DNA from: a virus
Virus record (IMG/VR): IMGVR_UViG_3300027847_001511
Coordinates: 1-33,728 of that record
Reading direction: 5' to 3' (one strand)
DNA length: 33,728 bases
Below are positions 7,856-14,681 of this stretch, piece after piece (the stretch's first letter is position 1; the number at the start of each line of letters is the position of its first letter). The translations under genes were made by a program, and so were the position numbers. Under the pieces are notes generated by a model. That model made no database searches. It was not told the origin of the DNA and saw nothing but the letters and a program-made list of their open reading frames with translations.

Positions 7856-7858
7856 GAT
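7830..7858 (+). promoter_or_regulatory. Promoter for a leaderless gene, overlapping an upstream stop
   Basis: TTGACA (7830-7835), 17 bp, TAGGAT (7853-7858), then 6 bp to the ATG at 7865. The spacer has a second TTGAC at 7841. Confidence 0.9.
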
Positions 7859-7864
7859 GGGGTC

Positions 7865-8302
7865 ATGAATCACCTGACTCACATGACTTTGACCTGCTTT
7901 GGTAGTGAAGAGGAAATGTACGACGAAGAAGACGCTTACAACGACATGCAGTTCGCCAAAGAAATGGCGCGACCCGGATCGTCACGGTTCGACCCCCGCT
8001 GGCCTGAGGCTCCGTGGTCAGCCCCAGTGAGGATACGCCGACGAGAGCGTCGATACACCTGTTCACGGCCATGTTGCGGACGACAGGCAGTCGTGTCGGT
8101 CTACACCGACATGGAAGGGGTCAGGAAGGTGAACACTGAGGTCCGGGCGTGCAAGCATTGCGGAGTGGCGTGGTCGGTGACGGAGGGGAAAGTCATCTGT
8201 GACTCACACACCGAAGAGTGTGCAAGATACGGGGAGCATTCCTCATCAGAACAAGAAGCGGCGTGGGATGCGCTTCTCCCTCCCGTCCTGTCACCCTTCT
8301 AA
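7865..8302 (+). CDS. Zinc-ribbon protein from a leaderless mRNA
   Basis: A 145-aa protein with an acidic N-terminal region, then R-Y-T-C-S-R-P-C-C-G-R and C-K-H-C-G-V-A-W about 40 residues later, a four-cysteine zinc ribbon, and a possible further C/H pair (C-D-S-H). Function unknown. The start lies 6 bp after the -10 box with no Shine-Dalgarno, so the transcript should begin at the start codon. Confidence 0.8.
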   Translation: MNHLTHMTLTCFGSEEEMYDEEDAYNDMQFAKEMARPGSSRFDPRWPEAPWSAPVRIRRRERRYTCSRPCCGRQAVVSVYTDMEGVRKVNTEVRACKHCGVAWSVTEGKVICDSHTEECARYGEHSSSEQEAAWDALLPPVLSPF

Positions 8303-8319
8303 TGGGGACGGCAGAGCAC

Positions 8320-8348
8320 TTGACAACCCCTTGACGAGCAAGTAGGAT
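8320..8348 (+). promoter_or_regulatory. Promoter for a leaderless gene
   Basis: TTGACA (8320-8325), 17 bp, TAGGAT (8343-8348), 6 bp, ATG 8355. The -10 and downstream bases match those at 7853-7867 exactly, and a second TTGAC lies in the spacer at 8331. Confidence 0.9.
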
Positions 8349-8354
8349 GGGGTC

Positions 8355-8549
8355 ATGACCACAACAGTAACTATCAACAAAGGTGACCGTGTACGTCTGA
8401 TTCGCACTAGCGATGCGTACACCAGCCTGCTCTCTGGCGCTCAGGGAACTGTGCGTCGTATCGACGCCCTCGGCACCGTTCACATCAACTGGGATTGCGG
8501 TTCACGCTTGGGCCTCGTTCCCGGTGAGGATTCGTGGGTGATCCTGTGA
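8355..8549 (+). CDS. DUF4314-family protein
   Basis: A 64-aa single-domain protein: G-D-R-V-R-L-I-R-T-S-D, then G-T-V-R-R-I-D and H-I-N-W-D-C-G-S-R-L-G-L-V-P-G-E-D. This matches DUF4314 as I know it from phages and Gram-positive mobile elements. The fold should be a small SH3-like beta barrel. Function unknown. Leaderless start; the stop overlaps the next start as GTGA. Confidence 0.88.
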   Translation: MTTTVTINKGDRVRLIRTSDAYTSLLSGAQGTVRRIDALGTVHINWDCGSRLGLVPGEDSWVIL

Positions 8550-8791
8550 CCTCCACCCAAGAGTTCGTATCCTGCTGTGGCTACTGCGGGTCGGCAATCG
8601 ACTACTGCCAAGGTCACGGAGAAGACGAGCGAGCCGAATACGGATTCGACTACGACTCCGATCAGTACGAGGCACGACGCGACGTGTTTGAGACTTCGCT
8701 GAACTTCGCCGACGACTGGACCCGCTGGCAGTCACATACTGAAGCCGACGCTCTGAGGGCGACCCTTGACGACTCCTTGACAAACGGATAG
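8546..8791 (+). CDS. Small cysteine-rich protein ending inside the next promoter
   Basis: An 81-aa protein from GTG 8546, chosen for its GTGA overlap (an in-frame GTG at 8534 is an alternative). The N-terminal C-C-G-Y-C and a later C-x-G-H make a probable zinc site, followed by an acidic helical part. The tail LD-DSLTNG and the TAG stop at 8789 are encoded by the promoter of the 8801 gene. Confidence 0.75.
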   Translation: MTSTQEFVSCCGYCGSAIDYCQGHGEDERAEYGFDYDSDQYEARRDVFETSLNFADDWTRWQSHTEADALRATLDDSLTNG

Positions 8792-8794
8792 GAT
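8766..8794 (+). promoter_or_regulatory. Promoter for a leaderless gene, overlapping an upstream stop
   Basis: TTGACG (8766-8771), 17 bp, TAGGAT (8789-8794), 6 bp, ATG 8801. A second TTGAC is at 8777. Confidence 0.88.
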
Positions 8795-8800
8795 GGGATC

Positions 8801-9136
8801 ATGAAGAACACCGAAGCAATCGTTTACTATCGCAAGAACGCCGACTGGCTGAGCAAGACGCCGTGGCAACCACCGTCAATCACACGCCTAGACGAACTCG
8901 ACGAGGTTCATCGCATGGACATCATGCCGATGCCAAGCGTGTATTGGCTAGAGCACGTCTGGAAGACGATGCAGAACATCGACGGCGGCGACCTACCCCA
9001 GCAGTTGGGCGTGCGTTCAATGATGGTCGGCGACATTGTCGTCATCGGCAACGAGGGCTGGCAGGTCGAAGCGACCGGCTGGTCTCCCGTATCCAGCGAC
9101 TGGCTGACCAACGAACCCCTGTACGCAAAGCCCTAA
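8801..9136 (+). CDS. Hypothetical protein, leaderless
   Basis: A 111-aa protein. The second half has the pattern S-M-M-V-G-D-I-V-V-I-G-N-E-G-W-Q-V, like small beta-barrel phage proteins that carry the phrase 'vGDvv'. A conserved-looking Y-W-L-E-H-V-W-K-T-M-Q-N lies in the middle. Function unknown. Last gene of the plus set; no terminator hairpin is obvious after it. Confidence 0.75.
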   Translation: MKNTEAIVYYRKNADWLSKTPWQPPSITRLDELDEVHRMDIMPMPSVYWLEHVWKTMQNIDGGDLPQQLGVRSMMVGDIVVIGNEGWQVEATGWSPVSSDWLTNEPLYAKP

Positions 9137-9138
9137 AT

Positions 9139-9301
9139 CTCACCGGCCATACGAGGCTCGCTACCCAGAACACCCACGCCGGTCACCACAACCTCACCAG
9201 CCAAAGCCTTGAGCCCCTCCGAACTCGTCCCGGTACCCAATGAATCAGCGGGGGGTTCAATAATCTCACTAGCCAAGGCCCTCCCGATACCCAGTACTAC
9301 G
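9139..9301. repeat. Gene-free spacer with three imperfect direct repeats
   Basis: Between convergent gene ends, the motif CTCACyrGCCA followed some bases later by a TACCCA core starts at 9139, 9193 and 9265. A related GATACCCAG core recurs at about 11788. Copies are imperfect. No gene or terminator seen. Confidence 0.45.
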
Positions 9302-9308
9302 CCGCTAG

Positions 9309-9476
9309 TTAGTCTGAGTCACCGAGGATGAGTGCATCCCGTGCGTGATCTGCGGCTGCCTGTTCGCTGGACAGTAGGTCCGTCAGGCGATTGACCTCAT
9401 CCACCAGATGTACGATCCTCCACATGTACCAGTCCATCCCCATGTCCTTGCCCGGCTCGTAATCCTGCAAGTCCAT
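9309..9476 (-). CDS. Small hypothetical protein
   Basis: A 55-aa acidic helical protein (MDLQDYEPGK...), with a Trp/Met-rich M-D-W-Y-M-W-R segment and then a probable coiled coil (L-V-D-E-V-N-R-L-T-D-L-L). It starts three bases after the stop of the basic protein upstream. Function unknown. Confidence 0.6.
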   Translation of the reverse strand: MDLQDYEPGKDMGMDWYMWRIVHLVDEVNRLTDLLSSEQAAADHARDALILGDSD

Positions 9477-9478
9477 GG

Positions 9479-9625
9479 TCAAAACTTCATGGTCGGATAG
9501 GAGGTCCGACCAGTCGGCGTCGCTTCTTTCTTGACTTTCTTCATCGCTCGCCGGTTCCTCTTCTTCTGGTACTCTGCTCGCTTCTGAGCCTGAGCCGTCT
9601 TGCGCTGTTCCTTGTGCTTCTTCAT
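9479..9625 (-). CDS. Small highly basic protein
   Basis: A 48-aa protein that is nearly half Lys/Arg/Gln in its first 35 residues (MKKHKEQRKTAQ...), likely a nucleic-acid-binding or ribosome-associated peptide. ATGA overlap with the HIT gene stop. No known family. Confidence 0.65.
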   Translation of the reverse strand: MKKHKEQRKTAQAQKRAEYQKKRNRRAMKKVKKEATPTGRTSYPTMKF

Positions 9626-10056
9626 GCCGGCAGGTCAGACATCGACGAGTAGCGAGCCTTCTCCGGGATCACCCATCGAACACCCCCACGGGGATCCCTC
9701 ACATCTCCCTCTCGTCGCGGAATGACGTGAACATGTGCGTGCTCGATGGTTTGCCCGGCGGAAGCCCCGACATTCGTACCAATGTTCATGCTGGTAACTC
9801 CAGTAACACGAAGGTTGTCTGCGATCAGGTTGACCAACGACCACAGATCGGCCCGCTCGTCCTCGTCCAGTTGAAACACATTCATGACGTGCCTGCGTGG
9901 GACAACCAGCATGTGACCTTCCGTGACTGGGTAGTTGTCGGGAAAAGCGGCTGACGATCGACCCATCGTGGTGCCGGCTGCGTGCCGTGTCCACCCGCTA
10001 TCCAGTCCCGCAATGTCGCAGAACGGACATTGATCTATACGAACTCCGGATTCCAC
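9622..10056 (-). CDS. HIT-family nucleotide hydrolase or transferase
   Basis: A 144-aa protein with the histidine triad H106-A-H108-V-H110-V, the catalytic signature of HIT enzymes that cleave dinucleoside polyphosphates or nucleotide-phosphoramidate bonds. N-terminal C10-P-F-C13 is the usual zinc pair, and N-Y-P-V-T-E-G-H-M-L-V-V-P is the conserved substrate-pocket strand. GTG 10056 was chosen because it is the only in-frame start close before the CPFC motif; it overlaps the endolysin stop. Its role in infection is unknown; alarmone or signal-nucleotide removal is a possibility. Confidence 0.9.
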   Translation of the reverse strand: MESGVRIDQCPFCDIAGLDSGWTRHAAGTTMGRSSAAFPDNYPVTEGHMLVVPRRHVMNVFQLDEDERADLWSLVNLIADNLRVTGVTSMNIGTNVGASAGQTIEHAHVHVIPRREGDVRDPRGGVRWVIPEKARYSSMSDLPA

Positions 10057-10766
10057 AGACGCTCCCACGTTTGAGGACCAACACACCCATCCTTGGTCAG
10101 TCCTTCCATCCTTTGGAACTTCTTGACGGCCCAATGGGTACGCCACCCGTACACGCCGGTGTTCTTCATTGTTCCGAAGAAGCCGAGCATGATGATGCGC
10201 TCTTGCAGAGTGCCGACGATGGGGCCACGCGAGTTCCGCCTTTTCGACAACGGTGTGGCTGCCACCTGATCTGCGCAAGCAGCGATGTAGGCCAGGATGG
10301 CAAGAAAGTCAACTTTTACTTCAACCTTCTCTTCTTTTGATTCTTTGACTGCTGGGGCATCGAACCATCCGTTGGCATCTCGGGGTTGATGATGCCACCA
10401 CTCGCGGGCTTTGATGGTGGGGACGACGCCGTAGCGTTCAGCGATGTTGTTGACTTCCCACTTGGCGATCTTGTTACTGACCATGTGCAAATCGACCGCA
10501 TAGCAGAATCCATCGTCCTGCGTCATGTGCCAACTTCCTCTCCACCAGCCGCCGGCCCCGAAGCGGCGGTCTGGGTTGGCGGCGAGATTGCCAGTTCCTG
10601 CCTTGTATTTCTTGTAAAAGTACGCCTGCTTTGCGTAGGTGCGGCATGCGCTACTGACCTTCACCCGACCAACGATCTGAGGATCTTGGAAGAAAGCCTC
10701 TAGTCGTTTGACGAAGCGCGGGTGGAGAAGAGAGAGGTCAACGTTCTTGCCTGTGACTGGAATCAT
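10035..10766 (-). CDS. Endolysin: M15/VanY-like peptidase with peptidoglycan-binding domain
   Basis: A 243-aa protein. The catalytic part (1-130) has S-A-C-R-T near 39, G-S-W-H80 followed by A-V-D92-L-H, and E122-W-W-H125, the zinc ligands and catalytic Glu of LAS/M15 peptidases; spacing H80 to D92 is longer than in classic VanY. Residues about 195-240 are a PG_binding_1-type domain (G-W-R-T-H-W-A-V-K-K-F-Q then G-x-V-G-P-Q-T-W). It should cut the peptide part of host peptidoglycan at lysis. There is no signal peptide, so a holin is expected elsewhere. TATTGT lies 6 bp before the ATG, but no -35 is evident. Confidence 0.9.
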   Translation of the reverse strand: MIPVTGKNVDLSLLHPRFVKRLEAFFQDPQIVGRVKVSSACRTYAKQAYFYKKYKAGTGNLAANPDRRFGAGGWWRGSWHMTQDDGFCYAVDLHMVSNKIAKWEVNNIAERYGVVPTIKAREWWHHQPRDANGWFDAPAVKESKEEKVEVKVDFLAILAYIAACADQVAATPLSKRRNSRGPIVGTLQERIIMLGFFGTMKNTGVYGWRTHWAVKKFQRMEGLTKDGCVGPQTWERLWNPEFV

Positions 10767-10795
10767 GCAATCACAATAGCATCCGGCTTGCGGCT

Positions 10796-11098
10796 CTAGC
10801 GGATGGGTACGACTTCCGCCATCAGGCCATCGTCTTCAGTTGTCTCGGGTGTCGCTGGGTTCGGTTGGAACAAGGTAACCCAATCGGAAGAAGCCAGCAT
10901 TCCGTCCTCTACCTCCGGGCCATGCCATGAACGCAACATCTTCATCCATGCATCCTGTAAGCGGATGCCGATGTAGCGACTGGCTGGCCGGTTCCCGTCC
11001 TCCATGCGCTTCTGCCACTCCGTGGAGACGGCACCGGCTAGGGCGCCAAACTCTTCGGCGGTCAGTTCAAGGGTGATGGTCTTGGTCTTGATTGACAT
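10796..11098 (-). CDS. Hypothetical protein
   Basis: A 100-aa protein. The first 30 residues (I-T-L-E-L-T-A-E-E-F-G-A-L-A-G-A-V) look like a short strand plus helix common in phage regulators. The middle is W-H-G-P-E-V-E-D-G, and the tail is acidic. Function unknown. Its start overlaps the LysM gene stop as TAATG, so the two are translated together. Confidence 0.7.
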   Translation of the reverse strand: MSIKTKTITLELTAEEFGALAGAVSTEWQKRMEDGNRPASRYIGIRLQDAWMKMLRSWHGPEVEDGMLASSDWVTLFQPNPATPETTEDDGLMAEVVPIR

Positions 11099-11367
11099 TA
11101 GTTCTCCGTTGGGATCTGGACAGTCTGGCCGATCTGAAGGGTGGCCGAACCGTCATTGAGTTGGATCATGTGGTGGACAGCGTTCTGGAGGTTGCCTTCG
11201 CAGTTGTCGGAGGCGATCTGCCAGATCGTGTCAAAGGCTTGGGCCACAACTGGCTCCGTTGAGCAGGTGAACTTGACGTGTGCTGCGTTGGCTGTGCCGA
11301 ACGCCCACACTCCACCGGCTACGGCTGCTGCCATGAGTATTCCCGTGAGTCCCCTCTTTATGTTCAT
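11098..11367 (-). CDS. Secreted or anchored LysM-like protein
   Basis: An 89-aa protein with an N-terminal signal or anchor (M-N-I-K-R-G-L, then about 18 hydrophobic residues ending A-N-A-A), then a LysM-like module: F-D-T-I-W-Q-I-A-S-D-N-C, a helix, and L-Q-I-G-Q-T-V-Q-I-P. It parallels the C-terminal part of the gene ending at 743, including the two cysteines. It would bind peptidoglycan outside the membrane; a role in lysis or exclusion is possible. Leaderless start. Same strand as the endolysin. Confidence 0.8.
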   Translation of the reverse strand: MNIKRGLTGILMAAAVAGGVWAFGTANAAHVKFTCSTEPVVAQAFDTIWQIASDNCEGNLQNAVHHMIQLNDGSATLQIGQTVQIPTEN

Positions 11368-11373
11368 GCCTTC

Positions 11374-11402
11374 ATCCTACAACCTGTTGACACGGCTGTC
11401 AA
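11374..11402 (-). promoter_or_regulatory. Promoter for leaderless LysM gene
   Basis: On the minus strand: TTGACA, 17 bp, TAGGAT, 6 bp, ATG 11367. The -35 region forms an inverted repeat with TGTCAA in the spacer. Confidence 0.9.
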
Positions 11403-11542
11403 GTGCGGCTATGCTGGGTTCGGGAGGCCAAAGGTATGGTGTCCCCGGGTAATGTAAATGCACAGCGTGGCGTATTGCAGCGTGAAACTGTGTAGCCCGG
11501 GTATCGCAGGGTTCAACTCCCTGTCCGCTCACTGCTGACTGG

Positions 11543-11615
11543 CTCGGCGGGGAGGGATCGAACCTCCAACCTCCGGGTCCAAAACCCGGCGTTCTGCCAG
11601 TTGAACTACCGCCGA
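11543..11615 (-). tRNA. tRNA-Gln (anticodon TTG)
   Basis: Acceptor TCGGCGG pairs with CCGCCGA, the anticodon loop is TTTTGGA, and the T-arm is GGAGG-TTCGATC-CCTCC. Discriminator G, followed by an encoded CCA (11540-11542). Confidence 0.93.
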
Positions 11616-11619
11616 CTGG

Positions 11620-11691
11620 TACCCCCAACGGGGATCGAACCCGTGTTACCAGCGTGAAAGGCTGGCGTCCTAACCACTAGACGATGGGGGC
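11620..11691 (-). tRNA. tRNA-Glu (anticodon TTC)
   Basis: Acceptor GCCCCCA pairs with TGGGGGT (first pair G-T wobble), the anticodon loop is CTTTCAC, and the T-arm is ACGGG-TTCGATC-CCCGT. Discriminator A, followed by an encoded CCA (11617-11619). Confidence 0.93.
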
Positions 11692-11695
11692 TTGG

Positions 11696-11768
11696 TGGGA
11701 GCGGAGGGACTCGAACCCTCAACCGTCGGATTAAAAGTCCGCTACTCTGCCAGTTGAGTTACGCTCCC
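11696..11768 (-). tRNA. tRNA-Lys (anticodon TTT)
   Basis: Acceptor GGGAGCG pairs with CGCTCCC, the anticodon loop is CTTTTAA, and the T-arm is GAGGG-TTCGAGT-CCCTC. Discriminator A, followed by an encoded CCA (11693-11695). First of the three in transcription order. Confidence 0.93.
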
Positions 11769-11856
11769 CTTGGCTCTCCTTCTCCCGATACCCAGAAACG
11801 CTACGCCATACACGGGGCTCTCGGCCCAGAAAACGCGCAGAAACTTACTCGGGCAT

Positions 11857-11883
11857 GAAGAAACCCCCGGCTTGGACCGGGGG
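11857..11883 (-). terminator. Rho-independent terminator
   Basis: Minus strand: CCCCCGG-TCCAAG-CCGGGGG followed by TTTCTTC. It lies seven bases past the stop of the small membrane gene. Confidence 0.85.
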
Positions 11884-11889
11884 CCTTGC

Positions 11890-11961
11890 TCACATCTTGT
11901 GAGCGACCATCAACACCGCTCCTAGAACGGTGCCGATGCAGAGGATCGGGAAGATCCACAT
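11890..11961 (-). CDS. Very small membrane peptide (23 aa)
   Basis: A 23-aa peptide MWIFPILCIG... with a single hydrophobic span and a short H-K-M end. It has its own canonical promoter, a strong Shine-Dalgarno (GAGGTGAT) at good spacing, and a terminator just after the stop, so it is a complete miniature transcription unit. It may be a holin-like, exclusion or toxin-type peptide; nothing in the sequence decides. Confidence 0.65.
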   Translation of the reverse strand: MWIFPILCIGTVLGAVLMVAHKM

Positions 11962-11987
11962 AAAGCATCACCTCTCTTACTGCTCCC

Positions 11988-12016
11988 ATCTTAGTCGACC
12001 GTCAAGGAGTTGTCAA
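11988..12016 (-). promoter_or_regulatory. Promoter of the small membrane peptide, overlapping an upstream stop
   Basis: Minus strand: TTGACA, 17 bp, TAAGAT; second TTGAC in the spacer. The TAA of the -10 is the stop codon of the 11991-12215 gene. Leader of about 20 nt with a ribosome site. Confidence 0.9.
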
Positions 12017-12215
12017 GTCTTTCGTGGAACATTACCCACAACCGATCCATCGTTCGGCTGGCCGTCGACTCGAACAGGGCCGGAATGATGGCGTGCACTG
12101 TTGCGGCTAAGGCTCCCCGTGCCATCAGGACGGCACACCGCAAGGCGAAACGGGCGTGCCCACCCCACGTCTCGCCAACCGAAGCCGGGTGTTCAGTGAA
12201 GAAGTTCATCCTCAT
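11991..12215 (-). CDS. DUF6356-like membrane-associated protein
   Basis: A 74-aa protein with E-H-P-A-S-V-G-E-T-W near the start, a long weakly hydrophobic helix (F-A-L-R-C-A-V-L-M-A-R-G-A-L-A-A-T-V-H-A-I-I-P-A-L-F) and S-T-A-S-R-T-M. I recognise this as the DUF6356 pattern, which is mostly bacterial. Unknown function; a membrane role is likely. It starts directly after the helicase stop. Its last eight codons (LD-NSLTVD) and stop are formed by the next promoter. Confidence 0.75.
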   Translation of the reverse strand: MRMNFFTEHPASVGETWGGHARFALRCAVLMARGALAATVHAIIPALFESTASRTMDRLWVMFHERLDNSLTVD

Positions 12216-14132
12216 TCAGGAACCGAAGGCGAGATTCATCACCAAATCGCTCGTCGAGGCGGCAGCCCCGTCGGTGACACCCTCAGTTGCTTGGTTGACA
12301 ACGCTTCTTTTGGCATTGATCAAGTCGTAGATCTGCTGATCGATGGTGTCGACGGTCAGCATGTACGTCGCTGTGACCGAACCCTCCTGTCCGATGCGGT
12401 GCAATCTCGCAACCGTTTGGTCAACGTCGGCTGGAGTCCATGGCTGCTCAACGAACAAGATGTCTTGGGCTGCAGTGAGCGTGTGGCCAGTCTTGCCGGC
12501 CTGAATACTGAGAACCATGACGAGGTCGCCCGGTTCGTCTTGGAACAAGGCCTTCGCTTCCTCCACCTCGTGAACGCTCATGCCTCCCTGGATCTTTAGT
12601 CCTCCGTGTTCTCGGGCGAGTTCGTCCACAATGTCTCGATGGTGTGCCGCGACAACGACTTTGCGTCCTTCCTCCATGTGGGCTGCGACCCATTCATGGG
12701 CTGCCGCCATCTTCGCCTTGGCTGCAATACGCCGAAGTACTGAAATCTTGACTAAATGCTCGGAAGCCTCGGCCCGGAACCTCGCACGGACAGCAGCCGA
12801 CTGATGGTTCAATCCCATCTCTTTGGCGATGGCACGAGCGCGATCAACGAGATACTGAACGATGTCCTTCTCTGCCTTGGCGTACTCCTTCATCACGGAG
12901 GGTGTGCCGGCAACGAGCACGGGTGAGTGGACGATGGGTGGCAACTCCTTCATTACCTCTGGCTTGGTACGCCGGATGTAGCAGGTTGAGCGTAAGCGTT
13001 CGTTGAGTTCTTCAAGATTCGAGTGCCCCTCCAGATGCCACTGCCCCCACTTGTCTTTGAACGCATCGCAGTACCTTCGGTAGAACCCCCACGTCCCACC
13101 GAACTTGTCGATCTGTCCGATGATGTCCAGTTGGGCTGCGTACTCGGCTGGCCTGTTGGTGACTGGCGTTCCGGTAAGCAGCATTATCGGGGCTTCCACG
13201 CCGGCGGAGCGCGCAAGCCGTTTCGCAGCCTTTGTTCGCTGGGCGGTCGGTGTCTTACAGTAGTGAGATTCATCGAATATGTACGACTTGTGACTTGACA
13301 ACTGTCGTACCCAAGTGGTAATATTGGAATACCCAATCACGACGATGTCGTAGTCAGTCGGAAAGTCTTTCCGGTTTGTGACTATCTGGACATTCCGATT
13401 CGGAAAGAACTTCCACCACTCCGCTTGCCAGTTCAGCACCAAGTTCGGTGGGCATATGACAGCCCCGGGGAACACGTCTTCCCCCCGTGAGGCCAACAGT
13501 TCGATTGTGGCTGCTGCCTGCACTGACTTGCCTAACCCCATTTCGTCTGCGATGAAACAGCGTCGGCTGGCTAGGGCATAGGCGACTCCGGCGCGCTGGT
13601 ACGGGAGCAGTTCGCCCGACATCCCAGGGACATGGATGGCTGCGTCCGTGGCACGGCTGGCTGCCATTGTCGTGTCGAGTTGGCTTCTGACCGTGCTGGC
13701 TTCCTGTCGTACCGCCGCCTCTACGGGTACATCGAATGTCTCGCTCCATCTCACCACTTCATCAACGCTCGTAATCGGGGCTTTCCACGCGTGTGTCGCC
13801 TTGTCCCATGTGATGCCGGGGATCTGCTTCGCGGAGGTGACTGCAACCCGGTCGTAGGCGAATGCGAGATGAATGAATCCATCTGGATGCATGTAGATGC
13901 GTCGGCTGGCGTGGCGAAGCGTGGGGAGGGTGAGAAGTAGAACTTCTGGGTCGATGCTGAACTCGTGGGTGGCTGCGAAAAGCCGAACTTGATCGAGACT
14001 GGATACGGGTGCACGCCACACCCGACTAACTTTGTCCCACTTCGCACCTTTGAGTAGGCGCACTTCGGCAACCTGAGCGGAGTCGTAGGGGAAGTCCAGA
14101 ATGAGGTGGTCGTCGGCTAGGGACAGTCGCAT
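12216..14132 (-). CDS. SNF2-family helicase with two N-terminal HARP-like repeats
   Basis: A 638-aa protein. Two HARP-like repeats, each with W-D-K-x6-W-x-A-P and a closing helix, lie at about 30-50 and 108-130. The ATPase has Q-R at 179-180 (Q-motif region), Walker A D196-E-M-G-L-G-K202-S, and motif II D287-E-S-H. The C-terminal lobe ends with motif VI, R-L-H-R-I-G-Q at 576-582. The order matches SMARCAL1/HARP annealing helicases, which remodel forks; in the phage it likely aids replication or recombination. ATG 14132 was chosen over 14279 because the extra 49 residues would read through the terminator hairpin. TACGAT sits 6 bp upstream, so it may be leaderless. Confidence 0.9.
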   Translation of the reverse strand: MRLSLADDHLILDFPYDSAQVAEVRLLKGAKWDKVSRVWRAPVSSLDQVRLFAATHEFSIDPEVLLLTLPTLRHASRRIYMHPDGFIHLAFAYDRVAVTSAKQIPGITWDKATHAWKAPITSVDEVVRWSETFDVPVEAAVRQEASTVRSQLDTTMAASRATDAAIHVPGMSGELLPYQRAGVAYALASRRCFIADEMGLGKSVQAAATIELLASRGEDVFPGAVICPPNLVLNWQAEWWKFFPNRNVQIVTNRKDFPTDYDIVVIGYSNITTWVRQLSSHKSYIFDESHYCKTPTAQRTKAAKRLARSAGVEAPIMLLTGTPVTNRPAEYAAQLDIIGQIDKFGGTWGFYRRYCDAFKDKWGQWHLEGHSNLEELNERLRSTCYIRRTKPEVMKELPPIVHSPVLVAGTPSVMKEYAKAEKDIVQYLVDRARAIAKEMGLNHQSAAVRARFRAEASEHLVKISVLRRIAAKAKMAAAHEWVAAHMEEGRKVVVAAHHRDIVDELAREHGGLKIQGGMSVHEVEEAKALFQDEPGDLVMVLSIQAGKTGHTLTAAQDILFVEQPWTPADVDQTVARLHRIGQEGSVTATYMLTVDTIDQQIYDLINAKRSVVNQATEGVTDGAAASTSDLVMNLAFGS

Positions 14133-14175
14133 GGTTCTATCGTACCGGCGGGGCTCGCCGGCTGCGGGCGCATCA

Positions 14176-14216
14176 AAAGCGAAAGACCCTCCCCCGATGG
14201 AAGGACGGGGGAGGGT
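14176..14216 (-). terminator. Rho-independent terminator
   Basis: Minus strand: CCCTCCCCC, 11-nt loop, GGGGGAGGG, then TCTTTCGCTTTT. It ends the 14280-14489 transcript ahead of the helicase. Confidence 0.85.
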
Positions 14217-14279
14217 GCAGAGGGCCGGTTGGCTGCCCTCGGGCGGTCTGCGCGGATGAGGGGTCCGGCGACCTGCCAT

Positions 14280-14489
14280 CTAGTTCGTTGGGATCACGTT
14301 CATCGGGATCAGTGGGCGATCCATGTCCTCCACCATTCTAACTGAGTGGTTGTGATCGGAGATCCTGACGATCAAGTCTTGCGTCGCCTCGAACGTCGCC
14401 GACACGATGTCGGCAATGAGGAAGTGGCGAAGGGCCGATTCTGCCAGTTCGCTTTCGTTATGTGTCATCTTGACTGTGTATGTGTCCAT
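14280..14489 (-). CDS. Small hypothetical protein, leaderless
   Basis: A 69-aa protein, alpha/beta in outline (T-Y-T-V-K-M at the start, a central helix, D-L-I-V-R-I-S-D). Function unknown. A promoter with the exact 6-bp gap fixes ATG 14489, and there is a terminator downstream, so it is a one-gene transcript. The SOS boxes at 14627-14697 are about 140 bp upstream. Confidence 0.75.
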   Translation of the reverse strand: MDTYTVKMTHNESELAESALRHFLIADIVSATFEATQDLIVRISDHNHSVRMVEDMDRPLIPMNVIPTN

Positions 14490-14495
14490 GTCTCT

Positions 14496-14524
14496 ATCTT
14501 ACTCGACGCAACCCCGCCCGTCAA
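14496..14524 (-). promoter_or_regulatory. Promoter for a leaderless gene
   Basis: Minus strand: TTGACG, 17 bp, TAAGAT, 6 bp, ATG 14489. Confidence 0.88.
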
Positions 14525-14546
14525 GAGGTCATCCGGACTTTAGGCC

Positions 14547-14575
14547 TTGACTTGTGCGAACTCGCCCTGTAGGGT
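14547..14575 (+). promoter_or_regulatory. Plus-strand promoter of the SOS-box region
   Basis: TTGACT (14547-14552), 17 bp, TAGGGT (14570-14575). The start of transcription would be about 14582, so both SOS boxes lie inside the leader. Confidence 0.7.
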
Positions 14576-14626
14576 GAAGAGCCCCGCCCAGTCCATTAGC
14601 GCTGCCCAACACACACCCGACGGGCA

Positions 14627-14642
14627 TCGAACATTTGTTCGA
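14627..14642. promoter_or_regulatory. LexA (SOS) box 1
   Basis: A perfect 16-bp palindrome, TCGAACA-TT-TGTTCGA. It fits the Gram-positive/mycobacterial LexA site CGAACrnryGTTCG. Confidence 0.8.
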
Positions 14643-14681
14643 TTTGCCAAAGATCACACGAAACCCAGCCGCCGGACGCAA

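Noticed and set aside
11442-11532. Possible fourth tRNA on the plus strand (T-arm-like AGGG-TTCAACT-CCCT near 11512)
   Set aside because: No matching 5' acceptor (a GAGCGGA-like stretch is missing) and no anticodon or D-arm could be placed. There is a long imperfect hairpin, but it is not a cloverleaf. It may be a tRNA relic.
12156-12599. 147-aa plus-strand ORF
   Set aside because: Shadow of the C-terminal part of the SNF2 helicase.
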